This document shows, one piece after another, positions 1 through 11,140 of a stretch of DNA of 64,000 nt. Each line of letters begins with the position of its first letter. Position 1 is the stretch's first letter. A model generated the notes under the pieces. That model saw only the letters and a program-made list of their open reading frames with translations, was not told the DNA's origin and did not search any database. The position numbers and the translations under genes were made by a program. The DNA is from Stomoxys calcitrans (lineage: Eukaryota > Arthropoda > Insecta > Diptera > Muscidae): contig NC_081552.1 of assembly GCF_963082655.1 (NCBI RefSeq), positions 3,641,648-3,705,647 of the forward strand, written 5' to 3'.

Positions 1-74
1 AATATGTGGTCATTTATTGACCGATTCACCTTAAGAAAGAAATTGACAATCGGTTCAGATTTATATATATTTTT

Positions 75-1640
75 TTTATTTTATTAATAGATTAATTTAC
101 ATATGGCTTATATTAATTCCTTTATAACATTTATATAACTTATTTTACATCTATGTTTGGCATAGCGATATTGCTGTTAGCCATTTTTTCAATACTGGTA
201 TATATTTACACAATAAAAAATTCAAATGTGATTAGATATTATATTCATTCAGTATTAATTTGCTATATTTACAACTTAAAATAATATATTTAATAATGAC
301 AGAAAATTCGCGCCATTTAGTATATCAATAACTTCACTCTCTTCAAGAATACTTTTACTAAAAAATAGGTTTCTGTAATCGGCGAAAATTTGGCAAGCCC
401 CAAGAAAGTGATACATATGTGTTTTCCGGTTGGTTTAAATTGCAAATTGTACAAAAATTATTTGGATTATTACTTCCAGTTAAATTTCTGGCATTTAAAT
501 CAAGCAAGCCTCCTTTAGCTTTTAAAATCAAGCCGGTTGCATGTGAAGATAGATCTTTTGTACAAGATGGTATTTCATTGTATTGCAGACAAGAATAGAG
601 ATCATGGAATTGCGAGTTATTGGCACTGCTACAAAAATCATTAAGTTCTTGAGTATTTAAAACGTTAATAATCTCCTTCCAATAAGAACAAAGGGGGACA
701 TTATTATCAGGGGGAGAGTATTGTATCCTGTGGCATATATTAGACCATTCCTTTGCTCAATATATATTCAATTCTATAACTTTTTCTGCTAGTATCCGTG
801 GCAACCTGTGTGACCTTAAACGCAGAACTCTGTTGATATAACAAAAATGACTTTTTAACGTAGACATATACAATATAAAGTGGATAGACCAGTTTCTAAG
901 TAGACCATATAGTTTGGCGTATTATTTGGAAAATATAACATTTTCTTAATAAAAAACCTTAATAGTTTCTCAACACATTCATATTTCTGAAAGCCCCAAA
1001 TTTGTGAGGCATAAAACATTATCGATCTGGAGCATGCTGTGAAAATTTTCAGTTTATTAGTCTTTGATATCTTAGGGTGAGCCAAATACTTCGACCATGT
1101 CGAATTTATAGCCATCTTAGAAGATACAAGTTTTGTCTGTAAGTGAGCGTTGAATGATAAGTTGTAAGCTAGTTCAACCCCAAGGTAAGTGTATCGGTTT
1201 ACAATCTCTATTTCTTGATTGTTATAATGCCATCTTAGATTCGTTCTTATTCGACTACCTTTACGAAAAACAAGTATTTTCTATTTTAATAAGTTGACCT
1301 TTAAACGCCATTTGGTACAATACCCTTGCAGAGCGTTTATCATTTCTTGTAAACCGGTGGGCGAATCAGACAGAATTACTATGTCATCTGCGTAAAGTAA
1401 TACTTTGATATTACAGCCTGCGACACTGACTCCGCCCGGTAATTCATTGGGCAAATCGTTGATGTATAATGAAAAAAGTGTCGGACCTAAAAAGGATTTC
1501 GAAAAACCGTAGCCGTCCCATATCTTAGTAGTCGTATCCTCATACAGACCTTGCAATATTCTGATAATTTTCGTAAACAAACCCATGCTTGACAATTTGT
1601 TTAACATTTGTTGTACGTTCATAAATATCAAAAATTCTCG
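75..1640 (-). pseudogene. LINE family A, 3' half (reverse transcriptase and C-terminus), degenerate
   Basis: Reverse-strand remnant of a non-LTR retrotransposon. The RT part lies at 1281-1631 and keeps the catalytic YADD (1383-1394, in LLYADDIVIL). Compared with the forward copy at 42.6-43.0 kb it lacks 11 residues in frame just before L-G-P-T-L-F-S-L-Y, which removes the conserved G-V-K-Q-G-C block. The segment 855-1115 matches the downstream region (KLKIFTACSRSIMFYASQIW). About 300-420 encodes a C-terminal stretch with SKSILEESEVIDIL, also shared with the forward copy. Stops and frameshifts break it, so it is dead. An A-rich stretch near 60-95 on the complementary strand may be the 3' end. 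The clade is not assigned. The match to the second copy makes the call firm. Confidence 0.85.
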
Positions 1641-1654
1641 TTCAATAAAGAAAT

Positions 1655-1855
1655 ATATTATTCACAATAGAGAGATTTTAAAGTTTTTAACTCATTCACG
1701 TATGCGGTAATTCGGCCCCAAATCTCAGTCCCTGGGTTCTCATTGTAGACACCCAGACCCACTCTGTCCTCCAACTTTGATCTTCCAGATGGCAATCCCA
1801 GAGTTCCGTCAATCCAAACTGTGCCTCTGGTAGCAGCAGTGTCCCACACTTGACC
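1655..1855 (-). pseudogene. LINE RNase H fragment
   Basis: The reverse strand reads VWIDGT followed by SKLEDRVGLGVYNENPGTEI, which resembles the first strand of the RNase H domain in LINEs of the I/LOA/R1 type (usual form W-x-D-G-S-K). The D of the WIDG motif is present. An inserted tract splits the motif from SKLED, probably a small duplication. Nothing of the rest of the element is seen beside it. It abuts the 5' side of the LINE A remnant but belongs to a different family, since LINE A shows no RNase H. The identification rests on motif resemblance only. Confidence 0.5.
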
Positions 1856-2754
1856 GCAAGTGTCATCTCAAGTATTGCAAACCTCTTCTATTCCATCTCG
1901 GTTTCCTATCATCACCTCCATTGTACCGCGATGGTATGAACTGCTCCACAAGCAATTAGATTTAACAAAAAATAAGTTAAATATGCATATTTATAATTGT
2001 TTTATTCCAAATTCGCTTCAATATTTGTTTTTCCAAAATTAACTTTCATAGAAAATTCTAAATTCGAACAAAGATCTCTAGTTTTTCAATCAAAGCAGAA
2101 CACACCACTGGTGGACGCGTTTCGATGAGTGGTTAGTTCATCTTCAATTCGTCAATTTTTTGTAAATTGATTATTACAGATTTTTTGTGTTAATTCATTA
2201 TGTAAATCAAAATTCACCAAGAAAATGTTTGAAAATATTTTTTACACAGAGTTACTTTGTCTAATTTTGAATCCCAAATTTTATTTACAATATATCCAAT
2301 CCCCTGTGCATGATTGAAATCAAAGCCCAATAAGGGAAACCTAACTATGTTAGACAACGGCATGTAGGAAATGTTTAAAAATCAATAAATTACATTAATT
2401 ATCATAAAACATGAACGAAAATTGTTCAAAATCTATCAGATCTATGGAAATCATTTGGAATCGCCACACACACACTCACACTCACACACACAAACCAAAA
2501 ACACCAAATCTCCGTAATCTAACCATGTTTCACTGCATAACTGCCTAAAATATTGGATGTCATTAGAGAACACTGAAAAGCATAAATAGTATCCCCAACT
2601 ACAAAATCGCGCTTGGCAATGAAAGAGCCCCCAGACAATCGCTTGGGAGGCTGCCTAAATCGTGCTAGTTTTCGAATTAATAAATATTCGATATAATTGT
2701 GTGATGTGTTTTTGTTTTGTTTTTGGTTTTTGGGAATTTTTGTTAATTCTTGAT
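1856..2754. other. AT-rich stretch without recognisable gene
   Basis: I see no coding region, RNA gene or known repeat. A short interrupted CA/CACT microsatellite lies at about 2465-2497. Confidence 0.5.
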
Positions 2755-2812
2755 TGGCCGATTGGTTGGTTGGCAGGTTAGCAGGTTGGTTGGTTGTTTG
2801 GCTGATTGGTTT
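2755..2812. repeat. GGTT-type microsatellite
   Basis: Interrupted run of ggtt/ggca/gatt tetranucleotides. A T-rich tract (ttttgtttttgg) precedes it from about 2705. Confidence 0.7.
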
Positions 2813-3350
2813 TGATTTCAGCTATCAGATTGTTTTTGTGCGCGGCTATGCAAATTTCGAGAAGATTATTTTATTTGGCAGTGAAGCGAAATAAATTAAC
2901 AATTAATAAATCAATTAGATTCGATAAAGCTGACAAATTAATGTTATGGGCAAAATTTATGATGAGAATCGAACATAACTTAAGGTTCGTTCGTTCGTTC
3001 GTTATATGGCAAATATTTACACCAGGTGGGGGGAATGGCCAGACCGAGAGTCAAATTAATCCATATTCGTGGGATTTCTCACTAAGATAATATGGGTAAT
3101 TTTATGTGTGCGCTGAGACAGGGCACAGCAAGGGCGACATATTAAAAATGATGTCATCCATGATAAAGACATCAAAACGGTACGATAAACTTTTCAAGTG
3201 GGCTGGGTGATTTTGAGATTTATCACAAAAGCATGGAGAAATGTAGCAGCATTAATAGGGATTTTGGGCATTTTGCAATTTGGTATTATATTACAATACA
3301 GATAAATGAGCTATTATCCACCTACGATTAAAGGCAATCGCAGCACTAAA
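2813..3350. other. Unassigned spacer
   Basis: The open frame 2806-3090 has no recognisable domain and I do not support it as a gene. A short ttcg run lies at 2988-3003. Confidence 0.4.
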
Positions 3351-5023
3351 ACAAGTAAAAGCGTGCTAAGTTCGGCCGGGCCGAATCTTATATACCCTCC
3401 ACCATGGATCGCATTTGTCGAGTTCTTTTCCCGGCATCTCTTCTTAGGCAAAAAAGGATATAAGAAAAGAGTTGCTCTGCTATTAAAACGATATCAAGAT
3501 ATGGTCCGGTTCGGGCCACAATTAAATTATATGTTGGAGACCTGTGTAAAATTTCAGCCAATTCGTATAAGAATTGCGCCCATTGGGGCTCACAAAGTAA
3601 AATAGAGAGAACGATTTATGTGGGATCTGTATCGGGCTATAGACCGATTCAGACCATAATAAACACGTTTGTTGATGGTCATGAGAGGACCCGTCGTACA
3701 AAATTTCAGGCATATCGGATAATAATTGCGACTTCTAGGGGTCAAGAAGTCAAGATCCCAGATCGGTTTATATGGCAGCTATATCAGGTTATGAACCGAT
3801 TTGAACCTTATTTGACACAGTTGTTGAAAGTAAAAATAAAATACGTCATGCAAAATTTCAGCCAAATCGGATAGGAATTGCGCTCTCTAGAAGCTCAAGA
3901 AGTCAAATCCCCAGATCTGTTTATATGACAGCTATATCAGGTTATGGACCGATTTCAACCATACTAACCATACTTGGCACAGTTGTTGGATATCATAACG
4001 AAATACTTGGTGCCAAAAATTCATTCCAATCGGATAAGAATTGCGCACTCTAGAGGCTCAAGAAGTCAAGACCCAAGATCGGTTTATATGGCAGCTATAT
4101 CAGGTTATGGACCGATTTAAACCATACTTAACACAGCTGTTGGGTATCATAACAAAACACGTCGTGCGAAATTCCATTTCAATCGGATAAGAATTGCGCC
4201 CTCTAGAGGCTCAAGAAGTCAAGACCCAAGATCGGTTTATATGGCAGCTATATCAGGTTATGAACCGATTTGAACCATACTTGGCACAGTTGTTGGATAT
4301 AATAACAAAACACGTCGTGCAAAATTTCATTTCAATCGGATAAGAATTGCGCACTCTAGAGGCTCAAGAAGTCAAGACCCAAGATCGGTTTATATGGCAG
4401 CTATATCAGGTTATGAACCGATTTGAACCATACTTGGCACAGTTGTTGGATATAATAACAAAACACGTCGTGCGAAATTCCATTTCAATCGGATAAGAAT
4501 TGCGCCCTCTAGAGTCTCAAGAAGTCAAGACCCAAGATCGGTTTATATGGCAGCTATATCAAGTTATGAACCCATTTGAACTATACTTGGCACAGTTGTT
4601 GGATATCATAAAAAAACACGCCGTACAAAATTTCATTCCAATCGGATAAGAATTGCGCACTCTAGAGGCTCAAGAAGTCAAGACCCAAGATCGGTTTATA
4701 TGGCAGCTATATCAAAACATGGACCGATATGGCCCATTTACAATACCAACCGACCTACACTAATAAGAAGTATTTGTGCAAAATTTCAAGCGGCTAGCTT
4801 TACTCCTTCGGAAGTTAGCGTGCTTTCGACAGACAGACGGACGGACGGACGGACGGACGGACGGACGGACGGACAGACGGACGGACATGGCTAGATCGAC
4901 ATAAAATGTCACGACGATCAAGAATATATATACTTTATGGGGTCTCAGACGAATATTTCGAGTAGTTACAAACAGAATGACGAAATTAGTATACCCCCCA
5001 TCTTATGGTGGAGGGTATAAAAA
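3351..5023 (-). mobile_element. HINE group A, near full length with seven-unit monomer array
   Basis: Best-preserved copy in the window. Read on + it begins acaagtaaaagcgtgctaag, followed by the hairpin ttcggccgggccgaa (3371-3385) and tataccctccaccat. It then has a tandem array, a GACG-type microsatellite, the TA-rich block agaatatatatact, and ends atggtggagggtata (5003-5017). In the array the landmark ggtttatatgg or its variant recurs at 3765, 3918, 4081, 4234, 4387, 4540 and 4693: steps of 153, 163, 153, 153, 153 and 153. The 163 step is explained by a 10-bp local duplication near 3965. No protein is encoded. The inverted sub-terminal motifs, terminal hairpin, internal tandem repeats and microsatellite fit Helentron-associated (DINE-1/mini-me) elements, which move by rolling circle using an autonomous partner. 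The classification is inference; the repeat itself is directly visible. Confidence 0.8.
4829..4890. repeat. (GACG)n microsatellite inside HINE
   Basis: The longest tetranucleotide run of this family in the window, about a dozen ggac/gaca units. It occupies the place where most other copies have only two to four units. This is the GTCY tract of the HINE read on the other strand. Confidence 0.9.
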
Positions 5024-5162
5024 TCAGTTAAACTAAAATGTATCCACAATTTTATTGACCCATGATGTATCATTTGACGTGATGCGATGAAATTTCTTAA
5101 AGATAAGGTATATAAACAAATTTGAAACAAATTTAACTATGCACAAATTTTTTTTTCCTTTC

Positions 5163-5982
5163 ACACTCCTGAGACCCCATAAAGTATTTATATTCTTGAT
5201 CGTCATCACGTTTTAAGTCGATCAAGCCATGTCCGTCCGTCCGTCGAAAGCACGCTAACTTTGAAAGGTGCTTGAAATTTTGCAGAAATACTTCCTATCA
5301 GTGTAGGTCGGTTGGGATATAGTCCATGTTTTGATATAGCTGCCACATAAACCAATCATGGGTATGGACTTATTGAGCCACTGGAGGGCGCAATTCTTAT
5401 TCGATTTGGCTGAAATTTTACATGAAGTGTTTTGTTATGACTTCCAACTGCTGTGCTAAGTATGGTTCAAATCGATAGCTATACAAACCGATCTTGGATC
5501 TTGACTTTTTGAGCGACTAGAAGGCGCAATTCTTATCCGATTGTGCATGAAGTGTTTTGTTGTGCCTTCCAAAAACTGTGCTAAGTATGGTTCAAATCGG
5601 TACATAACCTGATATAGCTACTATATAAACCGATCTAGGCTCTTGACTTTTTAGGTCTGTAGAGGGCGCAACTTTAATCCGATCTGGATGAAATTTTGTA
5701 CAACGGCTTCTCCCATGACCTTCAACATACGTGTCTAATATGGTCTGAATCGATATATAGCCTGATACAGCTCCCATATAAACCGTTCTCCCGATTATGC
5801 TTCTTGATCCCCTACAAGGCATAATTCTTATCCGAATGGACTAAAATATTACACAATGACTTCTACTATGGTCTCCAACATTCAATTTATTTATGGTCCG
5901 AATCGGACAATAACTTGATATAGTTCCAATAGCTTAACAATTCTTATCCATTATTCTTTGTTTGCCCAAAAAGAGCTACCAC
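5163..5982 (+). mobile_element. HINE group A, truncated at both ends
   Basis: Begins at gagaccccataaagta, so it lacks the 5' sub-terminal motif. It contains gtccgtccgtccgtc (5232-5246) and about four decayed monomers. It stops after tttgtttgcccaaaaagag, so the 3' sub-terminal motif and hairpin are missing. It lies opposite to the copy at 3351-5023, about 140 bp away. Confidence 0.75.
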
Positions 5983-6067
5983 GTAATACATACGTGTTTG
6001 ACGTATGTACGTCGGAAATGTATGTCATATACGTCGGAGTTTCCCACAGACCATCTCTGCCCGGAAT

Positions 6068-6440
6068 GATTAATAAATTGACAGTTGAACAACCTGCCGC
6101 ATCTCTTAGTGTTAGTCACAATAACGTCGCCAAAAGTGACTGAGGTCCTCTTATCCCTTCTACCGGGGTTCGAAAGTGACTTAACAGTAGACCACAGCTT
6201 ACCTAAACCGGTACCTAAGATACATTACTTCGAGTTTCCTAGCCATATATTCCGCCTATGTGTCGGAAACCATTGCAATTCGATTGTAGGAAAGATGCAC
6301 TTCCCAACACGGTAATAGTGGGACTGGGATGTTGCTGTTGCGTATATTGCCGCACGGAAGAAATCGTAGGGGTCACATATTTCGACGACGATGACACTTG
6401 TGACCCAAAGCTGTGTACGTTAGCACAGCATAAAAAGCAC
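6068..6440 (-). pseudogene. Jockey-like LINE fragment with ~960-bp internal deletion
   Basis: The reverse strand at 6239-6448 matches the start of the endonuclease frame of the LINE at 38.1 kb (shared TQQQHPSPTI-type stretch, then SFLQSNCNG, the endonuclease N-motif). At about 6260-6270 it jumps to sequence matching 39.24-39.42 kb of that LINE (on + at 6085-6230: SPKVTEVLLSLLPGFESDL read antisense). The segment equal to about 38,278-39,238 is missing, removing nearly the whole endonuclease. The match stops at about 6068 and 6440. The fragment is dead and shows only non-coding residue. Confidence 0.8.
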
Positions 6441-6444
6441 GAAC

Positions 6445-7086
6445 ACAAGGGTGCTGTTCACGCGAGGACGTCGAGTGTGAACATCTTTACGTACAGTAAA
6501 TTGGGCAATAACAACCAGGATGGTAAAGTCACGAACGGTGCCATCTCTGAAGATGGCACGATCCGCATCGTTTGGGTACCGGATCATAGCGGAGTAAGAG
6601 GGAATGAAAGCAGACGATTTGGCAGTGAAGGCCAGAGGACTGCCGTCAATAAACTTGGTTAACCCGATGCCTTTTGGGTTGACGCAGTCCCTCCTAAAGG
6701 CGTGGTCGATGAAAGTAACTGCGAAAGAGCGACACGGTCGGTAGGAAGGCGAAAATCCCATGGGGCGATCCGGATCGTGAGGAGACGTGGCTATTACTGA
6801 AAATAAGTAAGAAGGATGTCAGTATAGCTTTCGGTATCATAGCAGTGCGGCAAGTGATAGCATGTGTAGGGTATGTGGGGTAGATGGTGAGACGTTGGAA
6901 CATTTCCTATGTCATTGCCCGGCTTTCGCGGCTAACAGACATCCGTATATAGGTGTGGACACAATACCAGACATGTCCCAACTTAGGTCGTGGTATGGAA
7001 AACAATTAAAATGGATTTTTCTTCGAGCACTTGGGTCAGTCGAGTCGAGTTTGCTAATTCCGTCTATTGAAGATTATTTTTCATAA
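6445..7086 (+). pseudogene. RNase H-bearing LINE, C-terminal fragment
   Basis: The forward strand reads DGTIRIVWVPDHSGVRGNES (about 6555-6615), a late RNase H motif seen in I/LOA/R1-group LINEs. It then has frameshifted remnants (KISKKDVSIAFGII near 6800-6845) and a terminal zinc knuckle, CRVCGVDGETLEHFLCHC (about 6865-6920), of the C-x2-C-x8-H-x4-C type. The tail reads on to SIEDYFS and stops at 7086. Reading frames change at least twice, so it is dead. It is joined head to tail with an antisense piece of another LINE at about 6442, a composite junction. Confidence 0.75.
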
Positions 7087-7267
7087 ACATTATGTGTATA
7101 GATTCGAAAAAAAATTGTTTGGATAAGTGGACTAGCTTTCTATCGAAATAAAATTTTGGAAGTTCTTGTTTGAAAATACGAATTTTAATGACTATTTGGC
7201 TAAACCTGAAGTTGTTACTCTTAATAAAATTTTAATTAAATTCAGTTAAAATTTTTAAATGTTCGCC
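7087..7267. other. AT-rich spacer
   Basis: No gene seen. It may hold the 3' untranslated part of the preceding LINE fragment, but no clear A-tail marks its end. Confidence 0.3.
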
Positions 7268-7353
7268 GTTTTAGGGACCATGCAAATGCAAATTTTGCCC
7301 ATGAACATTCCACTAAGGAACAGGGGCAAACTTCTCACAGTTTTAGGGACCAT
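7268..7353 (-). mobile_element. 5'-truncated SINE tail with 14-bp target-site duplication
   Basis: gttttagggaccat occurs at 7268-7281 and again at 7340-7353. The 58 bp between (7282-7339) are the reverse complement of the 3' tail of the SINE seen complete at 60,473-60,785 (shared attttgcccatgaaca and aaggaacaggggcaaacttc). The body and the pol III promoter are absent, as expected for a truncated reverse transcript. The tail is not poly(A) but a gca/aat-type repeat. Confidence 0.85.
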
Positions 7354-10300
7354 ATTCACATTTATTCACGTTAAGAATACACTATAAACGATAAGCCAAA
7401 GTCGATAAAATTTATTTGAGAAAAGAACAACTGTAATTTGATTATCCTTTTAAGGTTTATCTCTCACTCTCTCTCTCACACACACACACACACTCTCTTC
7501 TGTGCTTAACAATTTCCCAAAAAAATCAATAAAATTTAAAGACTATCCCAACAGAAATCAATTTTAAAAAGATTTTCCTTGAAGATAACGCTAAAGTCAT
7601 TTATCTAAGATTTATGAAGGTGTTTCCTTACAATTCTGCCGTATACATCATCCAAGGAAATTACCCAGAAGTGTAAAGGTCGCTCGTTCGACTGTGCTCA
7701 GGACCAACGAAGAGTTTCATATGTTGTTTATGGCTCAGGCCCAGCGAAAGGACAATGGACCATTATTGATATTTATTCCGGCGATAATAGACAAGAGAAA
7801 CCAATATTAATAAAGTTTATGTTTGTATAATAAACTTCCACTAGTGCTCCCACTCGTGGCAGGCAGGGGGGTAGCAGGCAGCCTTCTTTTGTATGCGGAA
7901 ATGAATTGACGATGTTGTCCACCATAAATTATATGGACTTTTTGTCAATGATTTGCCGCCTTTTTGCCCGTCTCGCCCCAAATAAAAGACCATTAACAAT
8001 AAAAATCTATGAATTCTATTTGGAAACTTCTGAAAAGCATCAGCCACTCTCACTCGGCCATGCCATGCCTGGCTGCCAGACTTGATGCAAAGGACAACAA
8101 TAAGTGTTGTTTGTCCAGGCAAGTACAGGGCAGGAGAGTGGGACAATGGGACAAAGGTCTGAGAGAAGTGAGGGAACAATTGGTGTTTTTGTTTGCGCCC
8201 TCCTTATGAGTTTGTGCACAAACATGGCTTAAAATGAATAAGCGTGTGTGTGTGTGTGTGTGTGTGTGTATGTATGAAAGGATCTAAATGGCCGCATACA
8301 CACTATCAAAACACCCTGAGAGTCACATTCAATTTCCACTTTTTTATATAAACCAACTCGATGCACGTTTGTTGTACTGTTTGCCTTCATACATCATTCA
8401 GCCAGTGAGTGAGTGAGTGAGTGCCTGTGTGTGTCCTCAAAAGGATCAACATCATTTGTGGCGTTGGATTATGATTGTCACTATTACAAAACCAAAGGGA
8501 TCAACGGTTTTTCTACGTCAAACACATTGACAAAGGCGATTTTATAACCCCGATGCATCTTTGAGTTCTATGGGGTTTGTGGTTCGGTCTTTTTGGGATT
8601 TTCTAATAATCACGCGGGGTAAGAAAAATAATGAAACCTAAACCTTGCAACAAAAATGCATTGGAAATGCATCTGCTTAGAAAAACCAGCTACACAAAGC
8701 ATCCCAGCAGCAATGATACTCAGGGAGACAGAAAGAGAGAACAGCAAAGCATAGCATTGGTTTCATTTTAGAATGAAAATTGTCCAAATTGTCGTAAAGT
8801 CTGAAAGATGGTAGTTGAAGACGAAGATTTATGGTTTTTTAAATAATTAACTCTAAGAACAAAAAGACACATAATTGGAAAACACACAGGAGGTGGCTGA
8901 AAATATGTCGCATCATCAGCAATGTCAATGTCACCATCAGTGCTGGACTGCTGGCTGGATGGTTGGCATTGCCCAAAACAAAACATGTGAAAACAAATGT
9001 TTTCTAAACTAAAGCAGCATGACTGACAAACATTTGGGCTCCTTTAGATGATTTTTGGAGAAAACAGAAGTCACATGGAAAGTGATCGCTTTGGTGTGTT
9101 GGAGTGTGTTTTTATGGCAATCGAAGCATATCTCCTACGTACGAGAGGAGCCCTAGACGACAACAAACAAAGACATTTAAATTTGATACCCAAAATAAGA
9201 GCACACCAAATCTTTGGGGAGTTGACGCACGATCTTGTTAAATGATCCTATTACAAGACTACTTCTAAATGCGAGAGTTCCACAAGGCCAAAGCTGGTCA
9301 TTTTCCTGCATCTTCAATGGCATCTTAACACGAATTTGGGCTGTTGGATATTTGCAGCTCGCTCGTTCGTTCGCTCGCTCACCCTATAAAGGATATGCTC
9401 GCTTTAAAGATATTTATGGCCAACGCCTCTGGCGTCTGCTGTATAGAAATATTTGGCCTGTTTGGATATATCAAACGTTCCGCTTTGATTGTGTTTTATA
9501 ATAAAGTTAAAGTATGAAATTTCCCAAAATTTTGAAGCAAGACATTCTCAAATCCATAGCGATAAAACAAATACAGGCCGATATGTTCTGGCAGCCTAAC
9601 AAGATGAAATTCCAATAAAAATCCCAAGAAATGGAAAAGAAGGGCGTGCTACCGCCAGTCAAAAAAAGAAGAAATTAATGATGATTTGTGTTCGTTTCAT
9701 ATGCGTATGGATGGATGCACCGACTGCCTTGCCATAGCAATTTCAAATACTAAGAACTCCTGCTGATTTCCTTCTGATCTGGATAACTGGATGGCGGATT
9801 AACCATTATTTTGGCTTGTAATTCCCCCAAACAAACAACTGTTTGGCTGACCAAATGGAAAATGTTGACACGAAAAGTGCTCATAAATTAGACGAGACTG
9901 GGATGGCATGTTAAGTCGGCCGCATTGTTAGCCACACATACTGAAGGGTGTTGATCCTCCCTTTCCTTTCCATGGTTCTGCTATCGTATTTGACTTTCCT
10001 AATGAAATGATGGATAAAGGAAGCGACACCGAGATCGTTGGTAATAGAACGTTATCCTTATTTTGTGTTTGACCATTTGTTAGCCTTTTGTATTCAAAAG
10101 TGTTTATTACACATTTGTGGCTATCGCTATACGTTCTCGCGTTGCATGAATGTTGTATGGACATTTTTGGGGGGTAATTTTTCACCATAAATTGCATATT
10201 TAAATACGGAATGTGTCATAGCCCATAAAGGTGCCATGGCATGGCAAATACGAGTACTGCAAGGACTGCAGCCATAAATTCCAAAAGGACACTAAGCCAG

Positions 10301-10636
10301 AAACATCTGTTGTGATATTTAGTCAAATAGATAGACAACACATTATGCTTCGTGTGAAGGTTAAATATGGCTAGGACGAGAAAATACGTCCAGTGATTGG
10401 CAGGACACTCAATAAATAAGATATGCTCCAGTGCACACGAATATTTGAAATTCTGTAATTAAATCAACCTCATATACGGATAAAAAACAAACTCTCAAGA
10501 AAGTGTAAGCACCAAACATAAGGAAGTACACAAATTTGGCAAAAGAAATAAAAAATGACCCCGATTCGAAAGAGAAAATTAATAAATTATGAAAAATCAT
10601 CATAGTTCTAACAGGCAAAAAAGAGTAAATTTATAT
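7354..10636. other. Largely unique DNA without recognisable gene
   Basis: Several open frames (for example 7841-8179 reverse, 8768-8986 reverse, 9048-9245 and 9235-9501 forward) show no domain, no family resemblance and no clear splice pattern, so I do not call them. Microsatellites are a CT/CA tract at about 7456-7497, (GT)n at 8243-8270, (GAGT)n at 8404-8424, and a tcgc/ttcg run at 9360-9381. This could be intron, intergenic or very old repeat. Confidence 0.5.
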
Positions 10637-10700
10637 TTTCCTAACCCAGATCTCGGACCCGTTCTCAATGTAGACCCTCAGTCTTGGAGTGTAAGAAGTA
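10637..10700 (-). pseudogene. Possible LINE RNase H scrap
   Basis: The reverse strand reads LRVYIENGSEIWV, resembling the GLGVYNENPGTEIWG part of the fragment at 1655-1855. At about 40 informative bases the call is weak. Confidence 0.3.
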
Positions 10701-11140
10701 GAATGGCTTTCTTCTAATTTAATTTTTCTCATTTTGGACCTTGGAATAGCAATGAAATTCCGAACACATTTCGCAATAGTGGTAGATTTCGCTTAAAATA
10801 ATTGTACTTGCATATCAAGTTCTCACGAAATGGGCACCAATCAACTCTGCTTTAATGCTTTTGCCTATGTTGTGTGTTGTTGTCTGACTTTTGCTTGTGT
10901 TCTGGCGACGATTAGAGTCCGCCGGATTTCGCATTAAATTAATAGGCATTTTCGCCGCGAATGAACGAACTTGTATGGTAAGGCAAGGGTAGAAAGACAT
11001 TCACAAAGAAACTTTGTTCTGTTGGAGAAAAGAAACGTCTATAACAGATTTTATGAAACGTTATTCCAATAAATATCTAATTATCGAAAGCTCAGGCCTA
11101 ATACCCCCAACATTTAAACATAGTGAATTTTCTCTTAAAG
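10701..11140. other. Unassigned spacer
   Basis: No gene or recognised repeat. Confidence 0.3.

Noticed and set aside
3765..4846. CRISPR-like array because of regular spacing
   Set aside because: Whole 153-bp units repeat with no unique spacers, and the context is a eukaryotic interspersed element.
7841..8209. Overlapping forward and reverse frames as a gene
   Set aside because: Both strands are open, with no recognisable domain or codon pattern and no repeat or homology support.
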